NCBI GenBank assembly: GCA_036346225.1
Contig: JARFIW010000835.1
Location: 536,829 to 600,828 of the forward strand
Direction: 5' to 3'
Source: Platerodrilus igneus
Taxonomy: Eukaryota > Arthropoda > Insecta > Coleoptera > Lycidae
Length of the DNA: 64,000 nucleotides
The notes under the pieces were generated by a model. The model worked only from the letters and a program-made list of their open reading frames with translations, searched no databases and was not told the origin of the DNA. Positions 31,951-42,851 of the stretch are shown piece by piece. Position 1 is the stretch's first letter. Each line of letters starts with the position of its first letter. The position numbers and the translations under genes are program-made.

Positions 31951-33515
31951 ATGACGCCTGCTATGAAAAGTGTTGATTGCCACTTCTGTGAACATGGAAA
32001 CTACAGGAATGGTTTCCATGGTCCTTACCGCCAATAAGAGTTCCAAGGTTCTGGTCACAATGTTCTGGGCCGGAACAGTTTTAAGAGGGGGGACAGGATA
32101 GCTCCGATTGATCTGTCTCCGACGAGAATAATTACATTAGAAAGCAAACAAAGCATCTGTATATAAAAATAATTGGTGGTCACTCTGTGGCGTGATATCT
32201 TCATATAGAGTTGGATCCACAGGTACAAGAATTTTTAATTTAAGAGTTATTTAGGTTACAGGAAATCTTGGAAATACTATTTGCAAATTCTGGTATATTT
32301 TAGAATTATTTAGAGCAATTGGATTAAGTATGAATTACCTTTAAAAAGTTCTGCAGTAGGTTCTAATTGAAGTTTTGATTTTAATACGAGTTCTGAGTGA
32401 AGATTTGATTACAGTACGTTCTAGTTTAAAGTTTTGAAAGATAATATAAATTACATTCTGTGATATGAAGTACTGTAGTGATTATATAAATTAATAGCTA
32501 GTGCTTAAATAGCTTTTGCTTCCACAGTAATTAAGAAGATAGTGTCGTAGTTAAAGAAGTTTATAGTTGTACTGTTAGGGATTAGCTGAAAATAAATATT
32601 TGGGAGTAATGCCACTGTAACTACGAATTGTTGAAAAGGCTTGTCACCCAGGAACTTGAAGCTACTTTCTATTATTAAATTAAAAACTTGCAGAGGATAG
32701 TGGGAAAGTAGTAGTAAAAAATGTAATCGTTTGAATGGTATGACGCCTGCTATGAAAAGTGTTGATTGCTACTTCTACATGGAAACTACAGGAATGGTGT
32801 CGATGGTTCCTCACCGTCACTAGGAGTTCCAAGGTACTGGTCAAAATTTTTTGGGACGGAACAGTTTTAAGAGGGGGACAGGATAGCTCTGATTGATCTG
32901 TCTCGCCCAGAATAATTACATTCGACCTCAAACAAAGCACCTGTACATAAAAATAATTGGTGGGCGCTCTATGGCGTGATACTTTCATATAGAGTTGATC
33001 GACAGGTACAAGGATTTTTAATTTAAAAGTTATTTAGGTTACAAAAGGAAATCTCGGGAATATTATTTGCAAATTCTGGTATATTTTAAAATTATCTAGA
33101 GCAATTAGATATAGTATGAATTGCCGTTAAGGGGTTCTGCAGTAGGTTCTAATTGAAGATTTGATTTTAATACTAGTTCTGATTGAAGGTTTGATTACAG
33201 TATGTTCTAGTTTAAAGTTTTAAAAGAAGTGATATAAATTAATACCGATATAAATTACATTATGTAATATAAAGTACTGTAGTGATTATATAAATTAATA
33301 GCAAGTGGTTAGATAGTTTTTGCTTCCACAGTAATTAAGAAGATAGCGTCGTAGTTTAAGAAGTTAATAATTGTACTGTTAACGATTAACTGAAAATAAA
33401 TATTTGGGAGTGATGCTATTGTAACAACGAGTTGCTGAAGACTTGTACACCCAGGAGCGCGAAGCTATTTTCTATTATTAAATTAAAAAGTTGGAAAATG
33501 GTAGTAAAAAATTAG
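31951..33515 (+). repeat. Tandem pair of ~789-bp units: polyprotein end, polypurine tract and LTR of Gypsy family 2
   Basis: Two head-to-tail copies start ATGACGCCTGCTATG at 31,951 and 32,740. Each holds the last codons after the macro domain (AMKSVDCHFCEHGNYRNG in unit 1), then a purine tract (AGAGGGGGGACAGGA in unit 1), then AT-rich LTR-like sequence. The same order is found at 63,512-63,935. The duplicated unit includes coding sequence, so this is not a simple LTR-LTR pair. Confidence 0.65.
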
Positions 33516-36500
33516 TCATATATGTATTTGTGCTGAATGCTTACTCTTCTTTAAAACGGGAAGGACAACTGAATAAACCTACTGGCCAAGACTGTAGTCA
33601 GGTTGTGAAAAGCTCACCCACGATTGATCCAAAATTTTTATTATTGATAGCAATTTTGGGCTTGGTTTTATAGAAAACAGCTGATACAAAAAGTTTAATA
33701 CTTCTTACAACTACCCCTTTCAGCCTTTGAACACTGTAACAGTGCGCTTTTCCTCTGCTAAATTAACGCATAAAAATTCTTAAATTCACTTTTATAATTT
33801 AATTGAAATCGTACATCTACAATTAATACAAAATTAAAACAAAGTAGCATAATTTCAAAACACCCCAATTATTGTCCTTCTTTATTTTAATCATGTAGTA
33901 AATAAAGTGCATAGCTATAAATGTCCAGTTGGTATTGTAAAATATCTACAACGTATCTTTAAGGTGATATCGTATAGCGTGCTTTCGCGCATCTGCTTGA
34001 AAAGGCTGTTATCGACGAGTCGAAGCGGTCGGCTTTTGATCGTTACAACGTCAATATGGTTACATTCATATCTAAAGCTGACTTGCAAGTTGCAAATTAG
34101 TTTCAATAAATCCATCGATCTGATTGCTTAGAAACTCATCATGCGCAACACTAAAGTACAAAAGAACTAATAAACTAGAAAAATAAAGCAACACTAACGT
34201 ACGGAAGAAATAACATGTTATAATTGAAGCAAAATGGTCGTGCGAAACTGTTGAATTTTTACTGCGTATAAGATATATACGTTCCTTATATTTCAACATG
34301 GAAATTTTGTTTTAATTCAGAAGCACTACATAGAGCTGACTAAAGGTTGTAACAAGTTAATTTAATTGCGTATAAAACAATTACGCATTGGAAACTTACA
34401 ATGTGGTTCTAGTTTGCGAGGCATTATAACGATGTAGACAACTGTTTTTCATGTGTTTGTTCATTGTTGGAAGTCCACATGTAGGTCGAACTTGTTTGTT
34501 ATATGGTGCAAGCAGCCATGCTCTGAGGTCAAGGTGGTAAGTGATTTCCATTTGTTGAGGCAATCATCTATTTGACGTTTAACGTCATGTATAAATCTAA
34601 TCTTGGTGGTTTGAACCCATGGAAACTAACATCCTTGTGATAATAAATTATGTATTTAAATTTTCCACGTTGCTTCATATCAAAATTATGCTTTATAAAA
34701 TTGTGTATGTAACAAAAGCTTTATGAATTTGCATTACGAATAATATAATCATGTATTTGCTTATACTCGATAACTATTTAACGAAGTTTAATTTTACTAA
34801 TTTGAAAGTTCTTATTACAAACTTATTTTGTATGTGTGTGAGTCATTTAGTCAATACTGAAAAGATCACAAAAAATCTCATAATTATGTTAATGACATTT
34901 AAAGTGCCTATTTGCTTTAGAGGCTTTTTCTTTTTTATTTAAATTGTCCAAGATTAATAATAAATATAAAAATTAATTGAATATTTAAAAGCTAGAATAA
35001 TAATCTGTCAGAATAAATCAGACATAATTTTCAGTTAATATGTGTTCATACTTAACAGTCTTAATTTTTTATATATTTAAGCAAGGTTAATTACATTCAT
35101 GGAAGCACTTAAGCAATAGTATTTATTTTGTCCATACTTATCACTGGATTCTATAAATTACATATAAACCAGATGCGCATGAATTTAATAAGTAGAGTGT
35201 CCACGCACTATTACACAAAAGAAAGAAATCATAGATGTACAAAACCTGTCTGATTTATTGATTTTATTTTGAGGCGCAAATTGCTGTCTCTACTATTATT
35301 TTATGTATTATATTTTATTTCAGGATAAACGTAGTACCATCTAAAAATACAAAATTTTGTATTTCTACAACAGAATATACTCGTTGAGGTTCCTGTATTT
35401 TTCTTAGCGATATTTCTTGTTTTTACACACTATCTAGGTACAGTGGCGCCCTACCCACCCGTATTTAATTAACGACCCTTCCGATAGTCTCTCTAAACCG
35501 CTGAAGATAGAGTTCAGAGCTAGTGCGGAAGTCTTCAAAAGTCAATTGTGTCAATACGGATAAAACAACATCCTTTGCACGACTTTTGTAAGAAAAAATA
35601 AATATCTTTTTAGAAAGTTTCACTAACTCTCAGTACGTGAGGCTGAAATGCTTTAACACATTAACAAAAAGTGGCTGAATTTGGGTCTATTATGTTGGCC
35701 TCTAAACCTAGTATTTTGTAAACAATTTGGGGAACATCTCTGTTAGGGAAACGAATTTACTTTGACTTTGTATATGAGTTTGAGGCTTTGAGTATAGTTT
35801 GTGTACTTCGATATTCAGTTTGTAACAATTTTATTTTTGATTAATAAATCCCTTCATAAAAGTGCGAGAATAATAAAACACTTTTATTAAAATAATAGTA
35901 AAATACATTCAACAACTAAAGTAATACGTTAGAGCAGCATCTTTATTTGGTATTCTATTTGTGGTTAAATATCTGTGTCTTCAACAGCTATTCGCAGGAA
36001 CGTTTCGGTTTGACAGTCCCCTCCTCGGACGCCTCGGTCGCCCGAGCTAGTTTTGTAATCAGTCGGCCATACGTGGAAGAAGCGATAAGATGTACCAAAG
36101 ACTGCAGGCCGGCAATTTGCGTATCAACTTTGAGGAGTCGGGACACATCTTTGAATAGCGGTTGGTATCGTATGAAGATTATTAACTTGTTTAATTTGAA
36201 ATAATTTATTTAGCGCGACGAGAAGAATGCTACAATTAACAACGCAACATAGAAAATAGAAAATTTAACCAATTTTATGAAGACCACTTTGTTACGCGAC
36301 GAGAAGAATGCTACAATTAACAATGCAACTTAGAAAATAGAAAATTTAACTAATTTTAAGAAGACCACTTTGTTATACAACGTAAGAATGCTACTTTGGT
36401 GAGGCGGCGTGATTCAACATCCGGACTGCAGCAGCTGCCGAATGTATCGTGACCTTATTTGATTCTACACGTGGAACAATTCCATTTGGTAGAAGTTGTT

Positions 36501-37636
36501 TAGTATGAACTTGGTTCACACTACATGCAGTAATCTTCGCATGAAATAACAAGTACCTCATCAAGGCGAGAAACGCAGTGTTTGGTTGTAGTTAGCTTTA
36601 AGTACTTTCTTGGTGTTTCACACTAGAAACACGTTAATTTGTTCTAATGTGTAAAAGCATGAATATTATAAAAGTTTCAACTATTGCTGAGCTGGATTTC
36701 CAGTGTCGAAATTATAATTCACTAATTTGATGTTTTGAGAAACAACACGCGTGGTTCATTTTGAATCATTAGTAACAACAACAGGTGTTACTGACGTCAC
36801 TTATTTTTCTGTAGTATACTGCTGTCAGATGTGTTCTTGAAAGCAAATGCTTTGAACAGCTTTAGCACAAGTTATGTAAACAAGAGTATTTTTGTGATCT
36901 GCTTTTTTAGAAACTAAAACTTGCACATGTAATTTAAAAAGGAAAAACTTGAGTAGTAACATTTTTAGATGTAACCTGCCTGAACAGATCTGCACGGCTT
37001 GGAGTTTTTTTGTGTAACAAGTTTACAATATACTGTAAAATGTTTGATTATGAACAATTTAGATAAACCTGAAATTAAAATTCACGAAGTAATTCAGTTA
37101 TTAATTAAATTTTTGTTGCAATTCATTTTATTTTAAAAGAGATTCTTTTAGTAAACAATTGGTTCAAGATTAAAGTTTTTATTTTGATCAAATATGATCA
37201 AACCTAACCACAGAAAGCTAACATCCTTAAGAGTAGAATTTTGATGCCAACTTTATATTGAAAATATCTTTTTACTACTTCTTTATGTATATTTGCGGGA
37301 CACAAATAGTGTTCCACTTTTTTATTAACCTAACTATTATAATTTCTTACAGGAACAGCGTCTTATTTTATTAAGACAGGTTTTTGTCATAAAAGGCGAT
37401 CTTTTTTTCTTTGGGTCTCCACGTCCGCCCTTAGAAATATGCCATGCTATTATCCTGAATAAGTCCGGACTTGGTGGCGCCTATTTGTTTTAGATTAAGT
37501 TTGACCTACAAACAGATTTCGACTTACCCCCCCATTTCTCATAGCTCTACCCAAGGAATAGACCCCTAGTTATGTCGGAAGACTTCGTTTCACTAGCGCC
37601 CATGAGTGGGGCAGGTGTATAGAGAAAAACAGTTGC
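33516..37636. other. 4.1 kb AT-rich, no gene recognised
   Basis: Short ORFs (at most 85 codons, the longest at 35,947-36,204) have no recognisable domain. An 81-bp duplication lies at 36,215. The right end probably contains the LTR of the Gypsy that starts at 37,639, because a primer-site-like sequence follows TTGCA there. Without the partner LTR its left edge cannot be set. Confidence 0.4.
36215..36395. repeat. 81-bp tandem duplication
   Basis: GCGACGAGAAGAATGCTACA starts at 36,215 and 36,296, with a degenerate third start near 36,377. The two full units differ at only a few bases. Confidence 0.75.
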
Positions 37637-37638
37637 AC

Positions 37639-37656
37639 TGACGCCCAACGTCTAGG
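37639..37656 (+). other. Candidate primer binding site of Gypsy family 3
   Basis: TGACGCCCAACGTCTAGG resembles the tRNA-Lys site (TGGCGCCCAACG) with one early mismatch. It lies 430 bp upstream of the gag start. Confidence 0.45.
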
Positions 37657-37659
37657 CCT

Positions 37660-37850
37660 CGAAATTGGTTTGTTCAAAAAGTGTTTTGCTTCGAAATTTG
37701 TTTGTTCAAAAATTATTTTGCTTCGAAATTAGTCTGTTCAAAATTATTTTGCTTCGAAATTTGTTTGTTCAAAAATTGTTTTGCCTCGAAATTTGTTTGC
37801 TCAAAGTTTATTTGACATTAAGATTTGTTTGTTTAAAAGTTTGGTTGAGA
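37660..37850. repeat. 31-32-bp tandem repeat in the Gypsy leader
   Basis: Units beginning CGAAATTTGTTTGTTCAAAA start at 37,660, 37,692, 37,724, 37,755 and 37,787, with a decayed sixth. They lie between the primer site and gag, in the untranslated leader. Confidence 0.75.
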
Positions 37851-38081
37851 CGTTAACCCCCATACAATCAATTAATTAACTTAGTCAAATTTATTTTTAA
37901 CTTTCATTCTGTTTTGACCCAATATAATTTTTTTGATATTGTTTTGGCAAAATTTATTTTACCAAATACACTTTTTGACTTTTGCCTTTGATTGCCCAAA
38001 TTTGTTTTGACAATATTTGTAAGGTTCAAATCATTTAGATTTATCTGTTTGATTTCATTAAAATATTAGGTTTTTGCAATC

Positions 38082-39442
38082 ATGTCGGAAAAATTCCAAA
38101 TTGTTTGTCTACTTAAAGAAGAACTGGAGTATGAACTGAAAATTAGAGGAGTAGTGAGTGAGAGACCAGTGTTGGAGAAAAGAAAAATTTTAGGAAGATT
38201 GTTAGCTAAAGAAGTAGATAAGCCTGGTTGTTTGATTGACCTTTCGTGTTATGAAGTAGATTTTGCAACGGAAAGTAAAGAAATTTCTCTTTCAGTTGAG
38301 TCAGTTCGAAATGTTTTGTCCGAATTGGAAGGTGATTCATCAGATTCAATTTTTAGGAGAGCTTGTTCAAGGTTAATCCTCCTTTCTGGGCGAGTTAAGC
38401 GTATGAAAATTCCTTCAATAAATTCCGAGGAAGCAATTAAGTTCAGAAACGAGACCGTAGCAACCATACTAACCCTTGAAGCTGAGTTATACGATAAAAT
38501 CAATAAAAGTACAGAGTCCACCTATTTTGATCGGTCTGTTGTTGTATCCCCTTCAGTTGCTAGTGCGCCTACCCATTCGATTTCGTACATAACACCTTCT
38601 TTACCTATAGGTTCATGGCCCGTAAAATTCTCAGGAGACCCCAAACAACTATATTCATTTTTAGAAAGAGTTAGTGATTTAACACAATCTCGTAAGGTAC
38701 CCGAAGCTGATTTATTTGGATCAGCATGTGAACTTTTTGTGGGAGATGCTTTGATTTGGTTTAGAACGGTAAAAATTCGTTGAGAGATTGGAATTCTTTA
38801 TTAGAACGTCTAAAGGAAGATTTTCTGCCCGGTTTTTCAGATGATGACATTTGGGAAAAAATCAGACATCGTCGTCAAGGTACAGACGAAAGGATTATTT
38901 TATTTGTTGCGCATATGCAAACTTTGTTTAGTAGACTGACTAACGAGCCAGCAGAAGTCACTAAAGTTAAGATGATAAGAAAAAATTTGATTCTTGATTA
39001 TATTTCAGCACTTGCATTGTCGGACATTCAAGATGTATCTACCTTAGTAAATTTGTGCAAAAAGTTAGAAGAAGCCTCTTTAATGAAACTAAACTTGGTT
39101 TCTGCATCTTCTAGTAAGCTCAACAAGACTTGTAGTCCTTCTAAGCATCCATTTGAGACCAAACATCCTGTGTTGAATGAAAAAATGTATGCTGTTAAGG
39201 GTAGGGTGTTTCAAAATAAATTAGTTAATCCTCAAGCAACAGTAGCGGATAAGAGTACTTTGGAGTCTTCAGTTTTTAATTCTTTTAGTCCCGATAAGAG
39301 AAATAATTTTGTTTGTTGGAATTGCTCCCGTAATGGACATTGGTTTAGAGAGTGTAGAGCAATCAAGAAGATTTTTTGTTTTGGATGTGGTCGAAAAGGC
39401 GTTAAGGCAACGTCGTGTCCACAATGTTCAAAAAACCAGTAA
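38082..39442 (+). pseudogene. Gypsy family 3 gag
   Basis: ATG at 38,082 (MSEKFQIVCLLKEELEYEL) opens a 233-codon frame with the capsid start WPVKFSGDPKQLYSFLERV. A one-base break in an A run at 38,771-38,775 shifts it to a second frame: DWNSLLERLKEDFLPGF, IRHRRQGTDERIILFVAHMQ, ending in zinc knuckles. The first knuckle, CWNCSRNGHWFREC, fits CX2CX4HX4C; the second (CFGCGRKGVKATSC) lacks the His. It stops at TAA 39,440, ten bases after a -1 slippery heptamer. Apart from the A-run break the gag is open. Confidence 0.75.
39430..39436 (+). promoter_or_regulatory. -1 ribosomal frameshift site A AAA AAC at the gag-pol overlap
   Basis: In the gag frame the codons read TCA AAA AAC CAG TAA, so the heptamer A_AAA_AAC has exactly the canonical X_XXY_YYZ phase. 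The pol frame lies at -1 and is open across the site. Downstream sequence (39,442-39,490) could pair weakly, but a pseudoknot was not established. Confidence 0.65.
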
Positions 39443-40792
39443 GGCGGCAGGTGCATAGTGGTCGGCATTCTGTTCCGTGTCATAAGGCTACAATTATGAT
39501 TTGTAAACAAGAAAAATATTTTTGTAAAGACGATTGGTCGAGATGGCTTACAGTTGTAAAAAATTTTTGTCAGAACTCTACGAAGCCTAGGAATAATTCC
39601 TTGTTCATTGAAAAGCAGTGTGATAATCGACCTTACATTATGGTGAAGTTACTTGATAGAGACATTACCGGTCTTCTAGATTCAGGATGCACTACCTCAG
39701 TGGTAGGATCCTTAGCTCTTTCGATAATCAGAAAATTAGACTTAAAAATTTTTAGTTCAGCAAAAACAGGTATTACTACAGCTGATGGTTCAATAAAGTC
39801 TGTTTTAGGTTCTGTTGATTTACCAATTTGTGTGGGTAATGATTGTCGTATTCTTAATGCATTAGTGGTCCCGTCTCTACCTCATGCCTTTATATTCGGT
39901 AGCGACTTTTCAAAATTATTTGGTGTAGTTGCCGATTTTAGAAACAATAATTGGTTTATTCAGAGTAACATTGAGAACAGTATTGTGTATTTAGGTTCAT
40001 CTTCTATCCCTTTGAACACTAATGATTACTTATTTGATTTGCATGACCTTTCGGATGTTCAGTGTGTGCAAGCACAAGAGATTATAAATTCATTCAATGA
40101 AATTAGCAGCGATGATAGGTTGGGACGTACTAACCTAATCGAAATGGATATAGATACAGGTAATGCCAAGCCCTTCTAAAAGAAACCATATGTGATGTCA
40201 CCATATATGAGCAAGATATTGAATGATGAGTTGGACGACATGCTTAAACTTAAAGTTATAGAACCGTGTACTAGTCCGTGGTCCTCTCCGGTTTTGTTGG
40301 TTAAAAAAGCAGATGGAGAATATCGTTTCTGTTTTGATGGTAGAGCCCTGAACGACTTAACTGTTCACGATTCGTACCCCCTTGCGAATGTAGATAGAAT
40401 TCTCAATATGTTGAGAGGTGCGAACTATATTTCGTCACTTGATTTGAGAAAATCGTTTTGGCAAGTTCCTCTTAGTGAGTCATCTAAAGATAAGACTGCT
40501 TTCAGTGTTATTTCGCGAGGACAATATAGATTTACATGCATGCCATTTGGGTTGAAGAATGCTGCGCAGACGCAACAGCGTTTAGTAGATGCGATTTTTG
40601 GTCCACGTTTTGAATCCCCATGTATTTTGCTATTTGGACGACATAATACTATGTTCGTCATCGTTTGAAGAACATCTTAAGTTATTGTCAGAGGTTAAGC
40701 AACGTCTAAAAGAAGCTAACCTTACCATAAATATAGGAAAATGTGTTGCAAGTTATCGACGCAAAACCATTTCCCTAAAATTAAATCGTTGA
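39433..40792 (+). pseudogene. Gypsy family 3 pol: protease and RT, truncated
   Basis: After the frameshift site comes a spacer, then the aspartic protease: GLLDSGCTTSVVG with the DSG active site (about 39,668-39,706) and FIFGSDF. An in-frame TAA at 40,177 precedes RT: IEPCTSPWSSPVLLVKKADG, YRFCFDGRALND, SSLDLRKSFWQVPL, MPFGLKNAAQTQQR. A one-base excess in a C run at 40,616-40,619 separates it from CYLDDIILCSSSFEEHL (the YLDD palm motif). The copy ends at about 40,792, before RNase H and integrase. Confidence 0.75.
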
Positions 40793-42356
40793 TGATGAAG
40801 CGTATACGGACTAGGGCCCCGAGTCATAGCTGTCACTAAGAGAAAGAGTCGCCTAGTTGCGTTAAATCGCTAACATATTTCAAAGCTGATGGTGAAAAAA
40901 CAACGTTCTACATTCGAACGCACATGTCATTCGTGCAAATTATTTGAACCGTAAATTCATCTTGTAATTTTGCTTAAAACCCATTAGCTTTTGAACAAGG
41001 ATAAATGAGACAAATTATAGTGTTTAATAATTTCAGAAAATGGGTTCCACACAACGTCAGTACTACCAGACATTATTTCATTAATCCACCCCTTGACTTA
41101 AATCTTTCCCTTCGTATAATTTCAAACTCATAAAACTAATAGCAATAACAACCATTCGTTGGATTATTACTGCCCTATTATAAAAAGAAAACGATGCCAT
41201 TGCTTCTGCAGTAATGATAGCCCTGTCAGAAAAATTCTTACGTATGGTTAACCACCCCTGCACCCATTAAATAATAACGGTTGTATCACTATCAATCCCG
41301 AAGCTGCTCCTTTAGCAACGTTTTCGGCACCAATTTATCAGGTAAAAAATACTTTGAAAACCATTAATGCTAACCTAGGGTTAACACTCACTATCAAATA
41401 TAAAAGGATTTAGCTCGACGACAAAATTAGAGAGCGTTTGCTTCGTTTAGAATGAACACAGTATGTGGGCCTGTCGTTGCTCCACATGGGGCCGCTTCTT
41501 TTAACTTCAAGAGACTTCAAAATATTTTTGTTCCAGAATCATTCACGACGATCCTTTTCTTAATACATAAAATAATGTAAATGAGTTTTAGTTTTTATAA
41601 CGTAATAAAAGTTCTAACACGGAGGCTGTTATGAAAATTTCGGGGGTATTTATGAAAACTGTAATTATGGCGAGTGGCGGCTACTTCAGTCATAAATTTT
41701 ATTTTAATAATGCTCATTTTGGGAAGAATCAGATAGTTAAAATAATCAGCGCGATGTATTAATACAGATATTTTATTGTGAAGGGTCCTTAATGCTCTAT
41801 AAATATATCAAAATTACCATATCAGTATGGAAGCCGTGTTTACAGAAACAAAATAAACGGCCTTTGTACTCAAATTTACATATATAATGTTATAAAAGAA
41901 AGATGTGCCTTTTAATCAAAAGATTTTTTGATTATTATTCACTTAATTCAAATATTAATTTGTTTCAAGCAAATTGCCTCTATGCTTTTAATGCTATATC
42001 TTATGGTCGGACAGACTTATTTGATTTAATAATTATTAGGTTTATGACATAGTTCAATTTCACAGACAGCTGAAAAACAGCTACGTGACACGCACTGACG
42101 ATCGAACTGTTTCTCTGGAGATGAAGAAGAGTGAGGGATTATAATTTGCCTGGTTTACCCAGGTCGGTATCTCCCATCTCCACACTATCTTCCTCGCGCC
42201 CTGTTATGCTTGGCAACATTGGGATTCCTAAAATCTGCTGGTTTAAATTTATTAATAAATTTTAACATTTTTAACAGTATTTTTTATAAACAATGCAGGT
42301 AGATACTACTTTTAAGTATGACAAACCAACGCTTAACATCACGTATTCTACCCTTG
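40793..42356. other. 1.5 kb AT-rich, no gene recognised
   Basis: Lies between the truncated Gypsy and the BEL insertion. No recognisable coding sequence. Only short ORFs on either strand. Confidence 0.4.
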
Positions 42357-42361
42357 ACCAG

Positions 42362-42733
42362 TGTTAATCAAAAATGTTAATTTGCATTTACAATCACACA
42401 AATGAAATGATAATTTAAAGGAATATATCACCTACCTTTCACTGGTTGTAGTGGTTGATTGTACTTGCACTGCTATCAGATAATTATGGACTGTATAATG
42501 TTCACTAATTGTTGCTAATTACTAATGCTCGATGCACCGAACTAAATCACGAACCAAAGACAAGCGAGAACGAAGTTGAATAGTCGTCCACTCGTAAATT
42601 ACCAACCCTTTTATGTCGTTGCACTAAAGGTAGGGATAATGGAGGGGTTCTAGCTGGGGAATAGTTTAAGGACTTAAATTAATTGTGATTGGCATAATAA
42701 AACTACAAACAAAATACTTATAAAGCCTTAACA
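42362..42733 (-). repeat. 3' LTR of the BEL/Pao element
   Basis: 372 bp, TG...CA on the plus strand, with inverted TGTTAA/TTAACA ends. It differs from the 5' LTR at three positions (near 42,403, 42,585 and 42,672). Confidence 0.9.
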
Positions 42734-42748
42734 TACCGCCCACCAAAA
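42734..42748 (-). other. Candidate polypurine tract of the BEL/Pao element
   Basis: On the minus strand TTTTGGTGGGCGGTA abuts the 3' LTR. The GGTGGGCGG core is the expected kind of plus-strand priming tract. Confidence 0.55.
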
Positions 42749-42851
42749 TAAGTATTAGGAACTTATTTTCTAAGTGCGTCTAAACGAACAAAAAAAATAT
42801 ATATAACCGTAAATTTATAAGTTAACTTACCCTAATATACTAACTATAATA

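Noticed and set aside
32680..32988. 102-codon minus-strand ORF
   Set aside because: It is antisense to the polyprotein end and LTR of the Gypsy family 2 unit.
35947..36204. 85-codon ORF as a host gene
   Set aside because: No domain, no homologous copy in the window, and no splice or start context. An isolated ORF of this size is expected by chance.
37660..37850. Regular 32-bp repeats resembling a CRISPR array
   Set aside because: Units are directly adjacent without unique spacers, and the context is a eukaryotic retrotransposon leader.
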